A stretch of DNA of 64,000 bases from the NCBI RefSeq assembly GCF_004798865.1, contig NW_025336599.1, forward strand, positions 1,906,271 to 1,970,270. The letters are read 5' to 3'. Every line of letters begins with the position of its first letter. The stretch's first letter is position 1. Position numbers and translations under genes: made by a program. Under the pieces are notes generated by a model that saw nothing but the letters and a program-made list of their open reading frames with translations, did not search any database and was not told the DNA's origin. Below, one piece after another: positions 12,101-23,126 of the stretch. This DNA comes from Varanus komodoensis (lineage: Eukaryota > Chordata > Lepidosauria > Squamata > Varanidae).

Positions 12101-12611
12101 TAATAGAAACATAGAAACAGAGCAGTCAGAAGGGGTCTCCTTGGCCATCTAATATGACCGCCAGCTCCAGCCGGCTCCACTCACGACATGCCTGCCATGT
12201 GTATGCCCAGCCTATCCTTGAACACTCTCACCGGTGGGGCTTCAAGCATATCCTGTGGAAGCCCATTCCCTATCCTAGGGACCCTAGCCATCAGGAAGTG
12301 CTTCCTGGCATCCAAATTGAACCTTGGTTCCCTGAGCTTGGCTCCGTTGGAGCGCGTCCTGCCTTCCTCTGCAGGAGAAAACAGGTCTCTACCCACCTCC
12401 GTGTGACACCTTCTCATGTACCTGCATGTCGCCAACATACCCCCTCTGAGTCTCCTCTTCTCCAGGCTGAAGAGACCCAGTTCCCTCAGTCTCGCCTCAT
12501 ACGGCATCCCCTGCAAAACGGCCACCAACCTTGTGGCCCTACGCTGCACTGACTCTAACCTGGCTATATCCTTACTGTAATGAGGGGCCCAAAACTGAAC
12601 ACAATACTTAC

Positions 12612-12705
12612 AATACACAATACTTTATTTGTAAGCCACCCTGAGACTTCGGCGAATGGGGCGGCATAGAAATTTTCTAAATAAATAAAATAAAATAAAT
12701 AAAAT
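12612..12705 (+). mobile_element. L2 LINE 3' tail inserted in CR1
   Basis: Contains the L2 3' signature gtaagccaccctgagacttc, ggcgaatggggcggcat and an (AAATA)n tail, the same words as the L2 end at 4440-4520. It lies between CR1 words that are contiguous in the 42-kb copy. Short aatact words occur on both sides, probably from the target duplication. Confidence 0.82.
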
Positions 12706-12751
12706 ACTCCAGTTGCGGTGCACCAGAGTCTTATAAAGTGGTAGGAATACC

Positions 12752-13167
12752 CAGGGCTTTTTTTGTCATAGAACGCACCAGAACCGCATTCCGGCACCTT
12801 TTTTTGACGGATTTTTCTATGTGATTGTGAATCGCCCTGTCGGGCATAGCAGGTCGGCAGCAAAAAGCATTAAAATAGTGCCTGCGGGCTGCATGTGTGT
12901 CCGCGCTGCTTGTGAAGGCACTGCTCGGCTTGGGACGTTGCTCAGCTTGGGATCGGTCGTGTGGTCGTGCGCTGAGTGCTTACTGCCGGCGGCGACCATT
13001 ATGTTTGTGTGTGTGTAGAGTGACTGGCTACGTGCAAAAGGTAAATAACTTCTTTATTTCAAAAAAAGTTGGTGAATTGAAAATCTTTTTTAGTGTAAAA
13101 GTGTGACCCCAAGAGGTGAGTCCCGGCACCTTTTTTTCTTTTCTTTTTTTTACAAAAAAAAGAATTG
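12752..13167. mobile_element. hAT-like MITE, copy 1 (8-bp target duplication)
   Basis: Starts CAGGGCTTTTTTTGTCAT and ends in the degraded inverted copy tacaaaaaaaagaattg. It is flanked by ggaatacc (12744-12751) and gtaatacc (13168-13175), an 8-bp duplication with one mismatch of a word found once in uninterrupted CR1. The interior carries ttccggcacc near both ends and shares gtcggcgtagcaggtc-like words with the second copy at 15934-16206. There is no transposase. Terminal CAGnG and 8-bp duplications are the marks of the hAT superfamily. Confidence 0.82.
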
Positions 13168-13306
13168 GTAATACCTCTCTTGATCTAGAAGCCACACTTC
13201 TGGCTATGCAACCAAGGATGGCATTCGCCCTCTTGACCACCGCATCACACTGCTGGCTCATGTTTAGCCTGAAGTCGACCAGCACCCTGAGACCCCTTTT
13301 GAAAGT

Positions 13307-13542
13307 CAATGTGGTGTAGTGGTTAAGAGCATGGGCCTGGGACTCAGGCGATCTGGGTTCTAGTCCCTGCTCTGCCATGGAGATAACTGGGTGACTTTGA
13401 GCCAGTCACAGACTCTCAGCCCAACCTACCTCACAGGGTTGTTGTTGTGGGGATAAGATGGAGGAGGAGAATGATGTAAGCCTTGAGTCCTTTGTAGGAA
13501 AAAGGCAGGATACAAATCCAAAAATAAATAAATAAATAAAAT
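13307..13542 (+). mobile_element. MIR-like tRNA SINE with L2-type tail, inserted in CR1
   Basis: The head tgtggtgtagtggttaagag...gggttctagtccc is tRNA-like with A and B boxes. It is followed by the CORE-like middle (gtgactttgagccagtcaca, ctcacagggttgttg) and a 3' end gcaggatacaaa with an (AAATA)n tail. The tail resembles that of L2 LINEs, which are known to mobilise MIR-type SINEs. AAAGT at 13302-13306 and 13543-13547 is the likely target duplication inside CR1. Confidence 0.85.
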
Positions 13543-13566
13543 AAAGTGCTGCTCTCCAGCCACTAT

Positions 13567-14195
13567 TCTATAATATAGAATACCACACTGAACAAAACAC
13601 AAGTAGAATCTCTTTGGCTAAAATCTGTGGGTTATGCCTATGTCTACTGGCCTATTACATTTCACACTTACGTTTTATTCTAGGGGCAAGATTATCTTAC
13701 GTTATGGTGTTTTAGTTGTCCATCGGATAGCCACAGTCTCTTCCCTGGGCCCTACACCCTTTCCCCATCTATTAACCATTTCTCAGCAATTCTTCATTTT
13801 CCCTCATTCCACAAGCTTGAACTGCATCACTCAGGCTTCATGTTTAGTAGTAAGAATATGAAGCTAAGATATGCTGGTGTTTTGGCTAGAATGTGGCCCG
13901 TGAGACCTTCTCTGAGGTGGACTTGGGCTCTTGGGCCAAAGAGGTTCCATCTCCCTGCCTTTTAAGGCAACTAAGGAAACTTCAGGGGTTAGAGGTTGTC
14001 TCTGAATAGTGACTACTTGAGAATAACAATGGAAGAGACCTGTTTGTCGGACATGTGGGATTCCAAAGGCACTGCAGGAAGAAGGATGTTGGTCCAAAAA
14101 GCTTTCTAATCGGATCCGGTCCAGAATTGCTCTTCTTCTGTCATTAAGGTTCCACCAGACCCCCTCAACTTTTTCCTACACCTTTAACATCTGAT
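13567..14195. other. Non-coding stretch
   Basis: No gene or classifiable repeat seen. Confidence 0.45.
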
Positions 14196-14360
14196 GTGGG
14201 AAGCGAGGTGGTGCTGAGGAGTAAACCGCTGAGCCGCTGGACTTGCCGATCAGAAAGCCAGCAGCTGAATCTGCCCAGTGGGGTGACCTCCCATTGCCTT
14301 GTCCCAGCTGCCACCTCCTACGGATGGAAAGTGTGTAAAAGCACAAGGAGATAAATGAGT
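14196..14360 (+). mobile_element. Sauria-type tRNA SINE, 5' part
   Basis: Matches from memory the common squamate SINE: gaggtggtgctgaggagtaa accgctgagccgctggactt, then gccgatcagaaagcc, cagtggggtgacctccc and ataaatgag. The tRNA-like head and the body are present. The BovB-like tail known for the family is absent, so this copy is 3'-truncated or diverged beyond recognition. Confidence 0.65.
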
Positions 14361-14726
14361 AGCCCCCTCAGTGCGGAGCTAGTGCCCTGTGCGGAAGCAT
14401 AAGTACCAGCCTCGCATTAGACCTGCAGCACTGAACCTGTGGCAGCAACAGTGGTAAAGAGACCAGAGGACGCCAGCCCTCCCGCAGAGCAGTGCTAGCT
14501 GCTTTTTGGGCAAAGCTGGCTTGCCCCCTCCGCCCGGCCCTCATGGTACGCCATGGAGAGCAGAGCATGCGAGCATGAACTAAAGAGCTAGCCATCTTAG
14601 GCAGCCAAAGTACTCTGCATTAGCACTGTAGACTTCCTGGCTAATTGTACCAACGCCATATGAAATAAATAAATAAAACATCTGACGTGTTTGCTGTCTT
14701 ACTACTTGTTTGGCCCCAGTTTGCAT

Positions 14727-15346
14727 TGTCAGGCATCTTACGGAAGACCGGCCAATAATCAACCAGAGAGGTGTTCCCTCTCCAACAAGGCAGCCTCTCC
14801 AGCACTTCTTGTAAGTATCTTTATTCTACACAGAAGTCTCTGAGCATACACAAGAGATTCATTGATCCCTCTCTGCCTCCCTTTACCTAAAGCGCTGCTT
14901 ATGGACCCTTCTGGGCCAGTCTCAGGAAAGAAGGGTGCTGTGGAACCGGGCATGCCTGTGTTCTTCACCCAATTGGGCCACCCTGTGGCTGTGGCAATGG
15001 ACATTTGAGTCCACCTCCTCAGGAGGCTGGAGTTCTCCATCCAAGAGACTCCCATCTCCAAATTCCCTCCCTCAGAAAGTTCTTCTTCTTCATTCCCACA
15101 GGCAGGTGACTGGGCCCCATGGCTGCCCTTGAAGTAATCTCGTCTTGAACAGGCATAGACAGGTACTGAGAAACTGGGACTGCAGCTGGGAGCACATCCG
15201 TTACAACTACAATTCCGTTATCAGAGTTCAAGCTCTCAGCCCTGCCTAGGTCAGCCAGCACCCCACCATCCTCAGGCTTGGAGCTGTCATTCCTGCCAAA
15301 ATGGTCAGCTTCTCCTGGAATCTTGCCAGAATGCACATGCTCAACA
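14727..15346 (-). mobile_element. Possible fossil LTR
   Basis: On the minus strand the segment begins TGTTGAGCAT and ends ATGCCTGACA, giving TG...CA ends that are similar inverted words. An AATAAAG signal lies about 95 bases before the 3' end, as in the solo LTR at 11.3 kb. No target duplication or promoter box is evident and no coding part is attached, so this is tentative. Confidence 0.35.
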
Positions 15347-15933
15347 TCCTGCCATTTGGGGGTGCAAAAAAGATTAATGGTTTGGGTCCAGTTTTCCTGA
15401 AATTTTATTTACAACACCTGAGAGGGTTCATTTTGACTTTCTAGATGAATGGCTAACTTGAATCACAGCTGTCAAATTAGGTTTGCCATCCTCAATGCAT
15501 AATTAACTTATGGAATTAATTGCACAAGACATGGCTATGTTCATCAGCTTTTTATGTAGCTTAAGGAAGAAAGAAAATAGTGAAACCAGTTTAGGATTGA
15601 GCTATCACAGCTTTTAGCTGTCAAAGCTAAGTGGAAGCACTGGTGGGGACATAGAGACATGGAAAATCCATTTCTTCACAGACTGACATGTGCATTCTAT
15701 TCCACTCTGTTCATTGAAGGGACTAAATTTTGCACAACAGCATCTGGATGCATTTCCACAAATACACATTCCTTATATTGCATGAATCTTTCCCCCACAT
15801 AGTAGGCAAACCCCCCCAAAGCTGTATATTTTCACACTTTAGCCTATGGGAGAAAAGTATGTTTTTGGTTGTTGTTGTTGTTGTTTTTTGCAAATCAATG
15901 TGATATTTTTCTATGACTAATTTTGAATAAAAT
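15347..15933. other. Non-coding stretch
   Basis: Nothing recognisable apart from a short (TTG)n run near 15870-15885. Confidence 0.45.
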
Positions 15934-16206
15934 CAGGGCTTTTTTTTGTCATCGAACACACTGGAACAGCGTTCCGGCACCTTTTTTTCCAATGGATTTT
16001 ACAAAGTGATTTTGAATTGCCTGTCGGCGTAGCAGGTCAGCAGCAAACACCATTAACATAGTGCCTGCAGGCTGCTTTTGGGTCCACGCCGCTCGGCTTG
16101 GGATGCTGCTCAGCTTGGGATTGCTGTGTGTGTGTGTTCACGCGCCAGCGGTGACGTGAGTTCCGGCACCATTTTTTTTTATTTATTTTTTACAAAAAAA
16201 GCACTG
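15934..16206. mobile_element. hAT-like MITE, copy 2 (8-bp target duplication)
   Basis: Begins CAGGGCTTTTTTTTGTCAT and ends tacaaaaaaagcactg, a well-kept inverted terminal repeat. It is flanked by aataaaat (15926-15933) and aataaaac (16207-16214), again an 8-bp duplication with one mismatch. It shares ttccggcacc near both ends and the inner words gcagcaaa, attaa and atagtgcctgc with copy 1, but is 273 bp rather than 416 bp. It has no coding capacity. Confidence 0.88.
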
Positions 16207-16214
16207 AATAAAAC

Positions 16215-16925
16215 AATGGAAACTTTAAAAAATAGTCTGTAATCCACAGAATCTGTGTGAGTCAGGAAATGCCATTCTGCTGTAATTTATCTAAATCTGT
16301 TTCAGATTCCTCCAACATCCCTTAGCTCTGGATTCAAAAGGAATTTAAAGTAGTATGTAATTCGGGCACCCAAGGATGGTTTGTTTTGTAAGATGTGCGT
16401 GTGTATGTGTGCAGGAAGCAGGCACATACTTACTGTGCCATGAACCTTATTGATACCCCACCACCCCCTGACCTCATACAATCAGACTCTTGCTTGTATG
16501 AGTTAACAAGCAGATGTGTGAGGGATCTATGCATCCAGATGTTTGAAGGCACCACCCACGGAGATGATCTTCTGTACAAGTCATGCTGAAATGAACAGGA
16601 ACCCAGATAGAGCACAAGAGGAGCTCCCACGCAATTGAGCAGGGCCTGTATATGGGAAGAACTTAAGTTCTTCCAGGATTTACAGTAGGCTCAAATGAAT
16701 GTGGCATTCTCAGTTTGTTTCAGTGCTACCTTAGCAGAAGATATTATTTTCAAAGCATTTCAAAATCTGTAAGAGTATATATGTGTGAATTATTACAAAG
16801 CAACATCATTATGTTCAATCACATTTGCCTTTTTACAGAACATTTCCAAAGACCAAAACATAGCTTTAAATAACAAAACACATGTTGCAGCATACTGAAG
16901 AATTACCAGAGAAAATATTATTAAT
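16215..16925. other. Non-coding stretch
   Basis: No gene or classifiable repeat seen. Confidence 0.45.
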
Positions 16926-16929
16926 ACAT

Positions 16930-17478
16930 ACTATACGGTAAGACCCCTTCAGGGATCACTGCCTTACTGCAGCAAAGGAGCTTGCGTAGCTCAATGAAGC
17001 TATGAGCTCTGCCGTGCAGGGTCACCCAAGACGGACAGGTCATAGCAGAGAGCTCTGACAAAACATGATCCCCTGGAGAAGGAAATGGCAGCCCACTCCA
17101 GTATCCTTGCCATGAAAACCCCATGGACAGCACCAAAAGGCAAAAAGATATGATGCCGGAAGATGAGCCCCTCAGGTCGGAAGGTGTCCAATATGCTACT
17201 GGGGAAGAGCGGAGGGCTAGTACTAGTAGCGCCAGAAAGAATGAAGCGACTGGGTCAAAGCCAAAAGGGCACTCAGTTGCAGATGCATCTGGTGATAAAA
17301 GGAAAGTCCGATGCTGTAAAGAATAATACTGCATAGGAACCTGGAATGAGGTGGCTAGATGGAGTCACCGGGGCAGTGAGTGTGTACTTGGGTGGACTCC
17401 GAGGGATGATGGAGGACAGGAGAGCCTGGAGGAATGTTCTCCATGGGGTTGTGATGGCCCGGGCAACTAAACAACATA
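16930..17478 (+). mobile_element. RTE-BovB LINE with both ends but deleted middle
   Basis: 16930-17340 matches the BovB 5' region from memory: gatcactgccttactgcagc, tgcagggtcacccaagac, ctggagaaggaaatggca, tatgctactgggg and the ORF start cataggaacctggaatg. At about 17343 it jumps to the ORF C-terminus (RWLDGVTGAV...LGGLRGMMEDRRAWRN), as in the BovB at 45.5 kb, and then to a shortened 3' tail (gcaactaaacaac). Roughly 2.5 kb or more of ORF including the RT is missing. It is a non-autonomous derivative. Confidence 0.8.
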
Positions 17479-17955
17479 TGGTTAGACCACAGTGCTATTG
17501 GACTGGGGCCATTAGATGGCAGCCTCCCAGGGCCAAATCTTTTGAAAAGTTCACCTCCTGCCAGGTTGGAACGTGGGAGAAGGAAGGAGGCTGCTTCACC
17601 TCCAATTCCTCATCTTCCTTTACAAACATGGCCTGCTGAGCCCACGGCTTAGCAGTATCTAAGAGAGCAGGTGAGGAAAGGCCCCCATACCCCACAAATC
17701 TCAACCTTTCTTCTCCCACAGGCAGATCCACGCCCACTGGAACAGCAGCGTCTGGCATCTGCGAGGTCCCCGAGAGAACCTCGAAAAGCGATTCTTTTTA
17801 GTGACAGCTTTTAGGAGGCAGGGAAGGTAGCCAGTGCCTGCTCTCCTCTCCTGGGTCGTGGAGCACTGGGCAGAGGCTCCCAAAGCATTTTATGCTCTTA
17901 TGGTGTCCGGGACCCTCTTGGAGGGATAATTAAATTGTTCTGCTAGTACGGTCGA
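17479..17955. other. Non-coding stretch
   Basis: Somewhat GC-richer than its surroundings but with no recognisable gene or repeat. Confidence 0.4.
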
Positions 17956-17956
17956 G

Positions 17957-18200
17957 GGCCAGAGTGTGGCAGCGGTTAAGAGCAGAGGGCTGGGTGAGCT
18001 GGGCTCTAGCCTCTGCTCAGCCACAGAGCTCACGGGATGGCCTTGGGCCCGTCGCAGGCGCTCAGCCTGACCTGCCTCGCAGGGTTGTTGCTGTGAGGAT
18101 ACAATGGAGAGGAGCGGGAACTAGGTCAGCCAAGCCAAGTTCCTTAGAAGGAACATGTTGGGATATGCATATAAAAATACATACATACACACACGCACTA
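17957..18200 (+). mobile_element. MIR-like tRNA SINE (diverged)
   Basis: Head ccagagtgtggcagcggtta with tRNA-like layout, CORE-like middle (ttgggcccgtcgcagg, ctcgcagggttgttgctgtg) and the 3' end ggatatgcatataaaaatac leading into a CATA/CA run. Same family as 13307-13542 but with more substitutions. Confidence 0.75.
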
Positions 18201-18283
18201 GTACACTAAGACAATCACACTGGGGAAAGTTGCTATCAGAGGACGGACAGGAAGCGCAGGCATGAGATGGTTCCCTTTTCGGT

Positions 18284-18392
18284 GCCCTAAAGGAGCCGCG
18301 ACCTTAAGGTTGACAGGAGCTGAGCAGGGCTGTCAAGGGTGGAGGATCACCATAAGTTGGAGACGACTTCACAGCACGGAGCTGCAACAAAT
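18284..18392 (+). mobile_element. BovB/Sauria-SINE-like 3' tail fragment
   Basis: The words ggatcaccataagttggaga and cgacttcacagcac match the 3' tail shared by squamate BovB LINEs and Sauria SINEs (ataagtcggaaacgacttga). Only the tail and about 70 bases before it are recognisable. Confidence 0.5.
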
Positions 18393-18399
18393 ATCAGTT

Positions 18400-19472
<1,073 letters not shown>

Positions 19473-19782
19473 TTCTGAACCTATAAATAACAAAACAGTC
19501 TGTTAAATCACCAACAGCATTTATGGCTTAATATTATTTGCTTTCCAAACAGATACACATTGTTATGAAGTCTCCAAAAACATGTGTATAGAGTATATAC
19601 ACATATTTTTGGAAATGTTATAACTGTAGACTTGTGTATGAATGTATCTATACAATGGTCCCAAAGTTATTCATTAAAATAGAACCCAAGTTTTCCAATG
19701 CCATCCCCTGTTCTATTAACCTCTTCCAGTTCTTTATTATAATTATTGGCAACTCAACATTTTTAGGGACATTCAGGTTTGT

Positions 19783-19845
19783 TTACACACGCACGCACAC
19801 ACACGCACGCACGCAGGCAGGCAGGGAGGGAGGGAGGGAGACATG
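19783..19845. repeat. Degenerate CGCA / GGCA / GGGA tandem run
   Basis: A run of acgc, aggc and aggg tetramers merging into one another, apparently several slippage steps from one founder. Confidence 0.85.
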
Positions 19846-20386
19846 AGAAACCAGCCAGTAGGCAGACTCAGGTAGGCAGACTTTACCCACTGGCTAAAAT
19901 GAGGACAGGAATTAGAACTGGGACTCGCATTTCCCCATAATACAAAGTCAATCTGCAAGCACTGCGTTCGTGCTGCATAATGTTGCCCTGCTTTTTGTGA
20001 ATAAGAACAGGCTACCAATTTTTTTTTTATTTTTTGCTCACACACATTTTGGTTGCTGGTCAGGAATAGCCACCTGGTTACCAAACTGAGCTGTGGAAAA
20101 CACTGCAGCTGGCACTCTTAAGACATGTTATTAAAGATCAGGAGGTCAGCAAGCAGTAAAACATCCTCAATAAATTCCTTGCCACAACTGGTAAAAAACG
20201 AATAAAAAGCCCTTGCGTACACATATTAGCACCCATGTTTTACAAATAGCAACCAGAGCTATGGGCAACTGGTATATCAAGCCAAAGTGTTATGCAGCAT
20301 AGTTATTCTGAGGACCAGAACAGAGGGAAAAAAACAATAGCCCATTTATACTGAACATCACAACCTAAAACAAGCCCATTTATATG

Positions 20387-20626
20387 GAACTTTATTTATT
20401 TATTTATTTGATTTATATCTCACTTTTTCATACAATGCACTCAAAGTGGCATACATAATTCTCCTGCTCCAGCTCTCAATCTTATCCGCACAAAAGCCCT
20501 GCCAGGTACATTGGGTAGAAAATCTGTAACGGGCTCAAAGGCACCCAGCCAGCCGAGCAGGAACCAGAACCCAGATCCCCTGCATCTCAGTCCCTTGCTC
20601 TTAACCACTAGACCACACTGGGTCTC
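20387..20626 (-). mobile_element. MIR-like tRNA SINE, full length, joined to a U6 copy
   Basis: On the minus strand it runs from cagtgtggtctagtggttaa (tRNA-like head) through gggatctgggttctgg, the CORE-like middle and agatataaatc to an (AAATA)n tail at 20387-20410. It looks complete at its 5' end. Immediately before that 5' end, with no spacer beyond two to four bases, lies the 3' end of a U6 snRNA copy on the same strand. Confidence 0.85.
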
Positions 20627-20731
20627 CAAAACAGTACACTTCACAAATGTGCATGTCATCCTTGCGCAGGGGCCACGCTACTCTTCTCTGCATCATTCCA
20701 ATTTTAGTATATGTGCTACCAACATGAGCAC
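20627..20731 (-). pseudogene. U6: U6 snRNA copy, near full length
   Basis: The minus strand starts GTGCTC and keeps agcacatatactaaaattgg, gcccctgcgcaaggatgaca and the closing T run. It covers the whole ~106-nt spliceosomal U6 with roughly 18 differences. Changes fall in the 5' stem-loop and in the ACAGAGA box (now GCAGAGA), while the AGC triad and the central block are kept. No TATA at about -27 and no proximal sequence element is evident upstream. It is best read as a retropseudogene, not a working U6 gene. Confidence 0.88.
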
Positions 20732-20779
20732 AAAGACTAGTCTTATGTATCGGAGTGTGTCACAACATTAAGTTAACAA

Positions 20780-20840
20780 CATCCAGATTTCAACCAGGGC
20801 TGACCTTGCTTAGCTTCCAAGATTTGGCACTATCAAGCAC
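20780..20840 (-). repeat. 5S rRNA-derived segment, copy 1
   Basis: On the minus strand, cttggaagctaagcaagg and the flanking bases match 5S rRNA positions around its internal promoter (gatctcggaagctaagcagg), preceded by a gatca-like word and followed by gttgaaatctggatg, comparable to 5S tacttggatggg. About 60 bases only. It could be a 5S pseudogene or part of a 5S-derived SINE. Confidence 0.6.
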
Positions 20841-21855
20841 TTTAGGCTACACAGGAGCTTGACATGACAACATGACAACCTAAAACTTGTGAAGAACACA
20901 GTTCTAATGTTACATCATGCTCTGATGTCAGTTGTTGGTTTGAATTGTTAGCTTCTCTGAAAGTACCTTTAGAATTCAATAAAATATCTGTCAGCAGAGA
21001 AATAAGGACATGAAGCAAGATTTAACACAGTAGATGGGAAATACTGCAATACAAGGCAACACCGTCAAAGCTGGATTGATAGACTGAAAGGACAGATGGA
21101 GTGTTAGGGGATGATACTAATTGCAAGGAGTAAGTCTTTTAACTGTTCTGGAGTAATAAAGAAATTATATATAAACTTTTCAAATATAACAATTACTTGT
21201 CTCTCCAAATCTAATCCAGAAGAGGCCATGCTCCAGATATCAAAGTCTAGAGAATACTTTATTGAAACCATACTGTGTTTCTTCAAGGCTAGCTTATTAT
21301 TTATATTCATAAGCTCTAGTTTACTTGCTCCATGTCAGTTTGCTTCATAAATTCTCAATACACATCTTGACTTGAACTCCCATTAGCTCCCTAGTAGCAC
21401 AGGAAATGGTTGGGAATGCTGGCAGTCGTAGTCCTAAGCATCCAGAGGGCGCAAAGTTAGGGAAGGCATGCTTAGTTCAATCTGACTAATATGTCAGAGA
21501 AACTTCTTGAAATCTGAAGCATCATACACACGAACTATCCGCAAGTCGGGGGAACGGAGCCCTTGCTGGCCCGACCTCCAGAACACTCAAGTGGAGAGCC
21601 ACCTCCTGCATGGGGCTTGGCCACTGCATGCTGGTAAACATGGCTCTGCAGCAGTCTGCTGCTGAATTTTCATCACAAACCTCCACCACCATTATCATCA
21701 CCATGTATCACCAAGGTCCCTCAAAATTCTTTACCTCAGCAGGCATCAGCTTCCAGATCTTGGGAGCAGACCCCACAAAGTTCCCCATCAGTGCGCGACA
21801 GAAATAATCAGCAACTAGATACAGAACTACAAAACCCCTGACTAAATATATTTAA
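20841..21855. other. Non-coding stretch with one palindromic dispersed repeat
   Basis: No gene seen. At about 21370-21468 lies a copy of the short palindromic repeat with gaactcccattagctcc on one side and gctggcagtcgtagtcc on the other. Confidence 0.45.
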
Positions 21856-21857
21856 TC

Positions 21858-22125
21858 CAGAGCTTTCCCTAGAAACAAAAATGACAAAACGGAGGCTCTT
21901 CTATTTTGCACACATCATGAGAAGGCAGGACGCACCGGAGAAGACGGTCATGCTCGAGAAAGTTGAAGGCAGAAGAAGAAAAGGAAGGCCAGCCATGAGG
22001 TGGATGGGCCCCGTAAAGGAAGCCACAGCCTTGACTTCCCAAGCAGAGCTGTTAAGCACTGGGCATTTTGGAGGGCTCCCATTCACAGGGTTGCCATAGG
22101 TTGGACAGCACACAAGAACAAGACA
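21858..22125 (+). mobile_element. RTE-clade LINE 3' end, copy 1
   Basis: The plus frame reads FYFAHIMRRQDAPEKTVML and VEGRRRKGRPAMRWM, the C-terminal block of RTE/BovB-type ORFs (compare YFGHLMRRKDSLEKTLML at 45.7 kb). It is followed by the tail gggttgccataggttggaca. This subfamily differs from the BovB at 45.5 kb. Everything upstream is missing, as usual for 5'-truncated LINE insertions. Confidence 0.75.
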
Positions 22126-23126
22126 ATCATGGGAACCTCACAAAGCAATCATAGTACAAAAAGATACTGTGTGACAGGACAGCTGTGGCAAATCTGCTGA
22201 TCAGGGTATGGCAAGACATGGTACCCGGCCAGCCCAAGAACCCGCCTTAGTTCCATATCTTGTTCTATCGTTGCAGCCAAACACTTACCAAGTTTTCTTT
22301 CTGGTATCGGTCTGGAACTAGCTGTTCACTCAAAGTAAGTTCAAATAGGCACAGATGCAGCAAAGACTATCCCCTCCCCTGCAAGTATCTTTCCAACAGT
22401 TACCCTGTTATCTGCCTCTCAAGGGTGTAGTTACTACAAGGCGCCGGCCAGTGTTTCTCCCCAGAAGACAAAGGTTCCCATGGTCCCCACCTCTCAAGGT
22501 GATGCAAAAGCCAGGAAGGGGCAAGGGCTACACTTGCACGTACCTTTTGCTTGACCCCTCCCCCCCCCCCCCCTGTTTGAGAGTGCCCACCCCCTCTGCT
22601 CAGTAATTCTCCCCTGGAAAATGCTTCCTGCCTCTGCAATGGTACTGCAAATGGAGAGCAGGGAATGCATAGTGCTCACACAAGTGGCAGCTCTCTCTAA
22701 ATAAGATCTCCATGAGTAGAGAAATTATATTTCTTGACTTAAATTTCTGAAGTCATTCCCTGTGCCTCCTGGCAATGGATGCTGCCCATTTAGCTTAAAT
22801 CTGTGCCAAGCGTCAGAGACAACTGCTTCTTTTTGTACCCTTCAGAATCTTTATATGTACTTCAGCACTCCTGCTATGCATCATCGTGAAATCCCAGCAT
22901 CCCCGAAGTATTTTCTTGTGTCAAATACAGTTTCCTTTTGAAATAAATTCATTATTCAGCATGCCAGCTTATAAGATCCAATCAAAATGGGCTTATCGCT
23001 GTAAGTTACAACTGTAGATCTAACAGAGCTGGAAAGGTAATATACCAACCCAGGGCAGGTGAACATATAGGCAAATATCTTCCATTGACAGGATGCTACC
23101 TGTATTTTTTTTCCCAGTGCAATTTC
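22126..23126. other. Non-coding stretch with poly-C run
   Basis: No gene seen. A run of 14 to 15 C lies at 22559-22573. Confidence 0.45.

Larger units (their letters stand above)
12102..13566 (-). mobile_element. CR1 LINE 3' part, interrupted by three later insertions
   Basis: Four CR1 pieces on the minus strand are collinear with the intact copy at 42.2-42.95 kb: 12102-12620 (3' UTR and C-terminus of ORF2, with [13 protein letters not shown] and [16 protein letters not shown]), 12703-12751, 13176-13306 and 13548-13566. Removing the inserts restores CR1 order with no other gap. The separators are an L2 3' tail, a hAT-like MITE and a MIR-like SINE. The CR1 sequence itself is more diverged than the 41-kb copy. 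Confidence 0.88.

Noticed and set aside
20627-20731. A working U6 snRNA gene
   Set aside because: About 18 substitutions including the ACAGAGA box, no TATA or PSE at the right distance, and direct fusion to a SINE.
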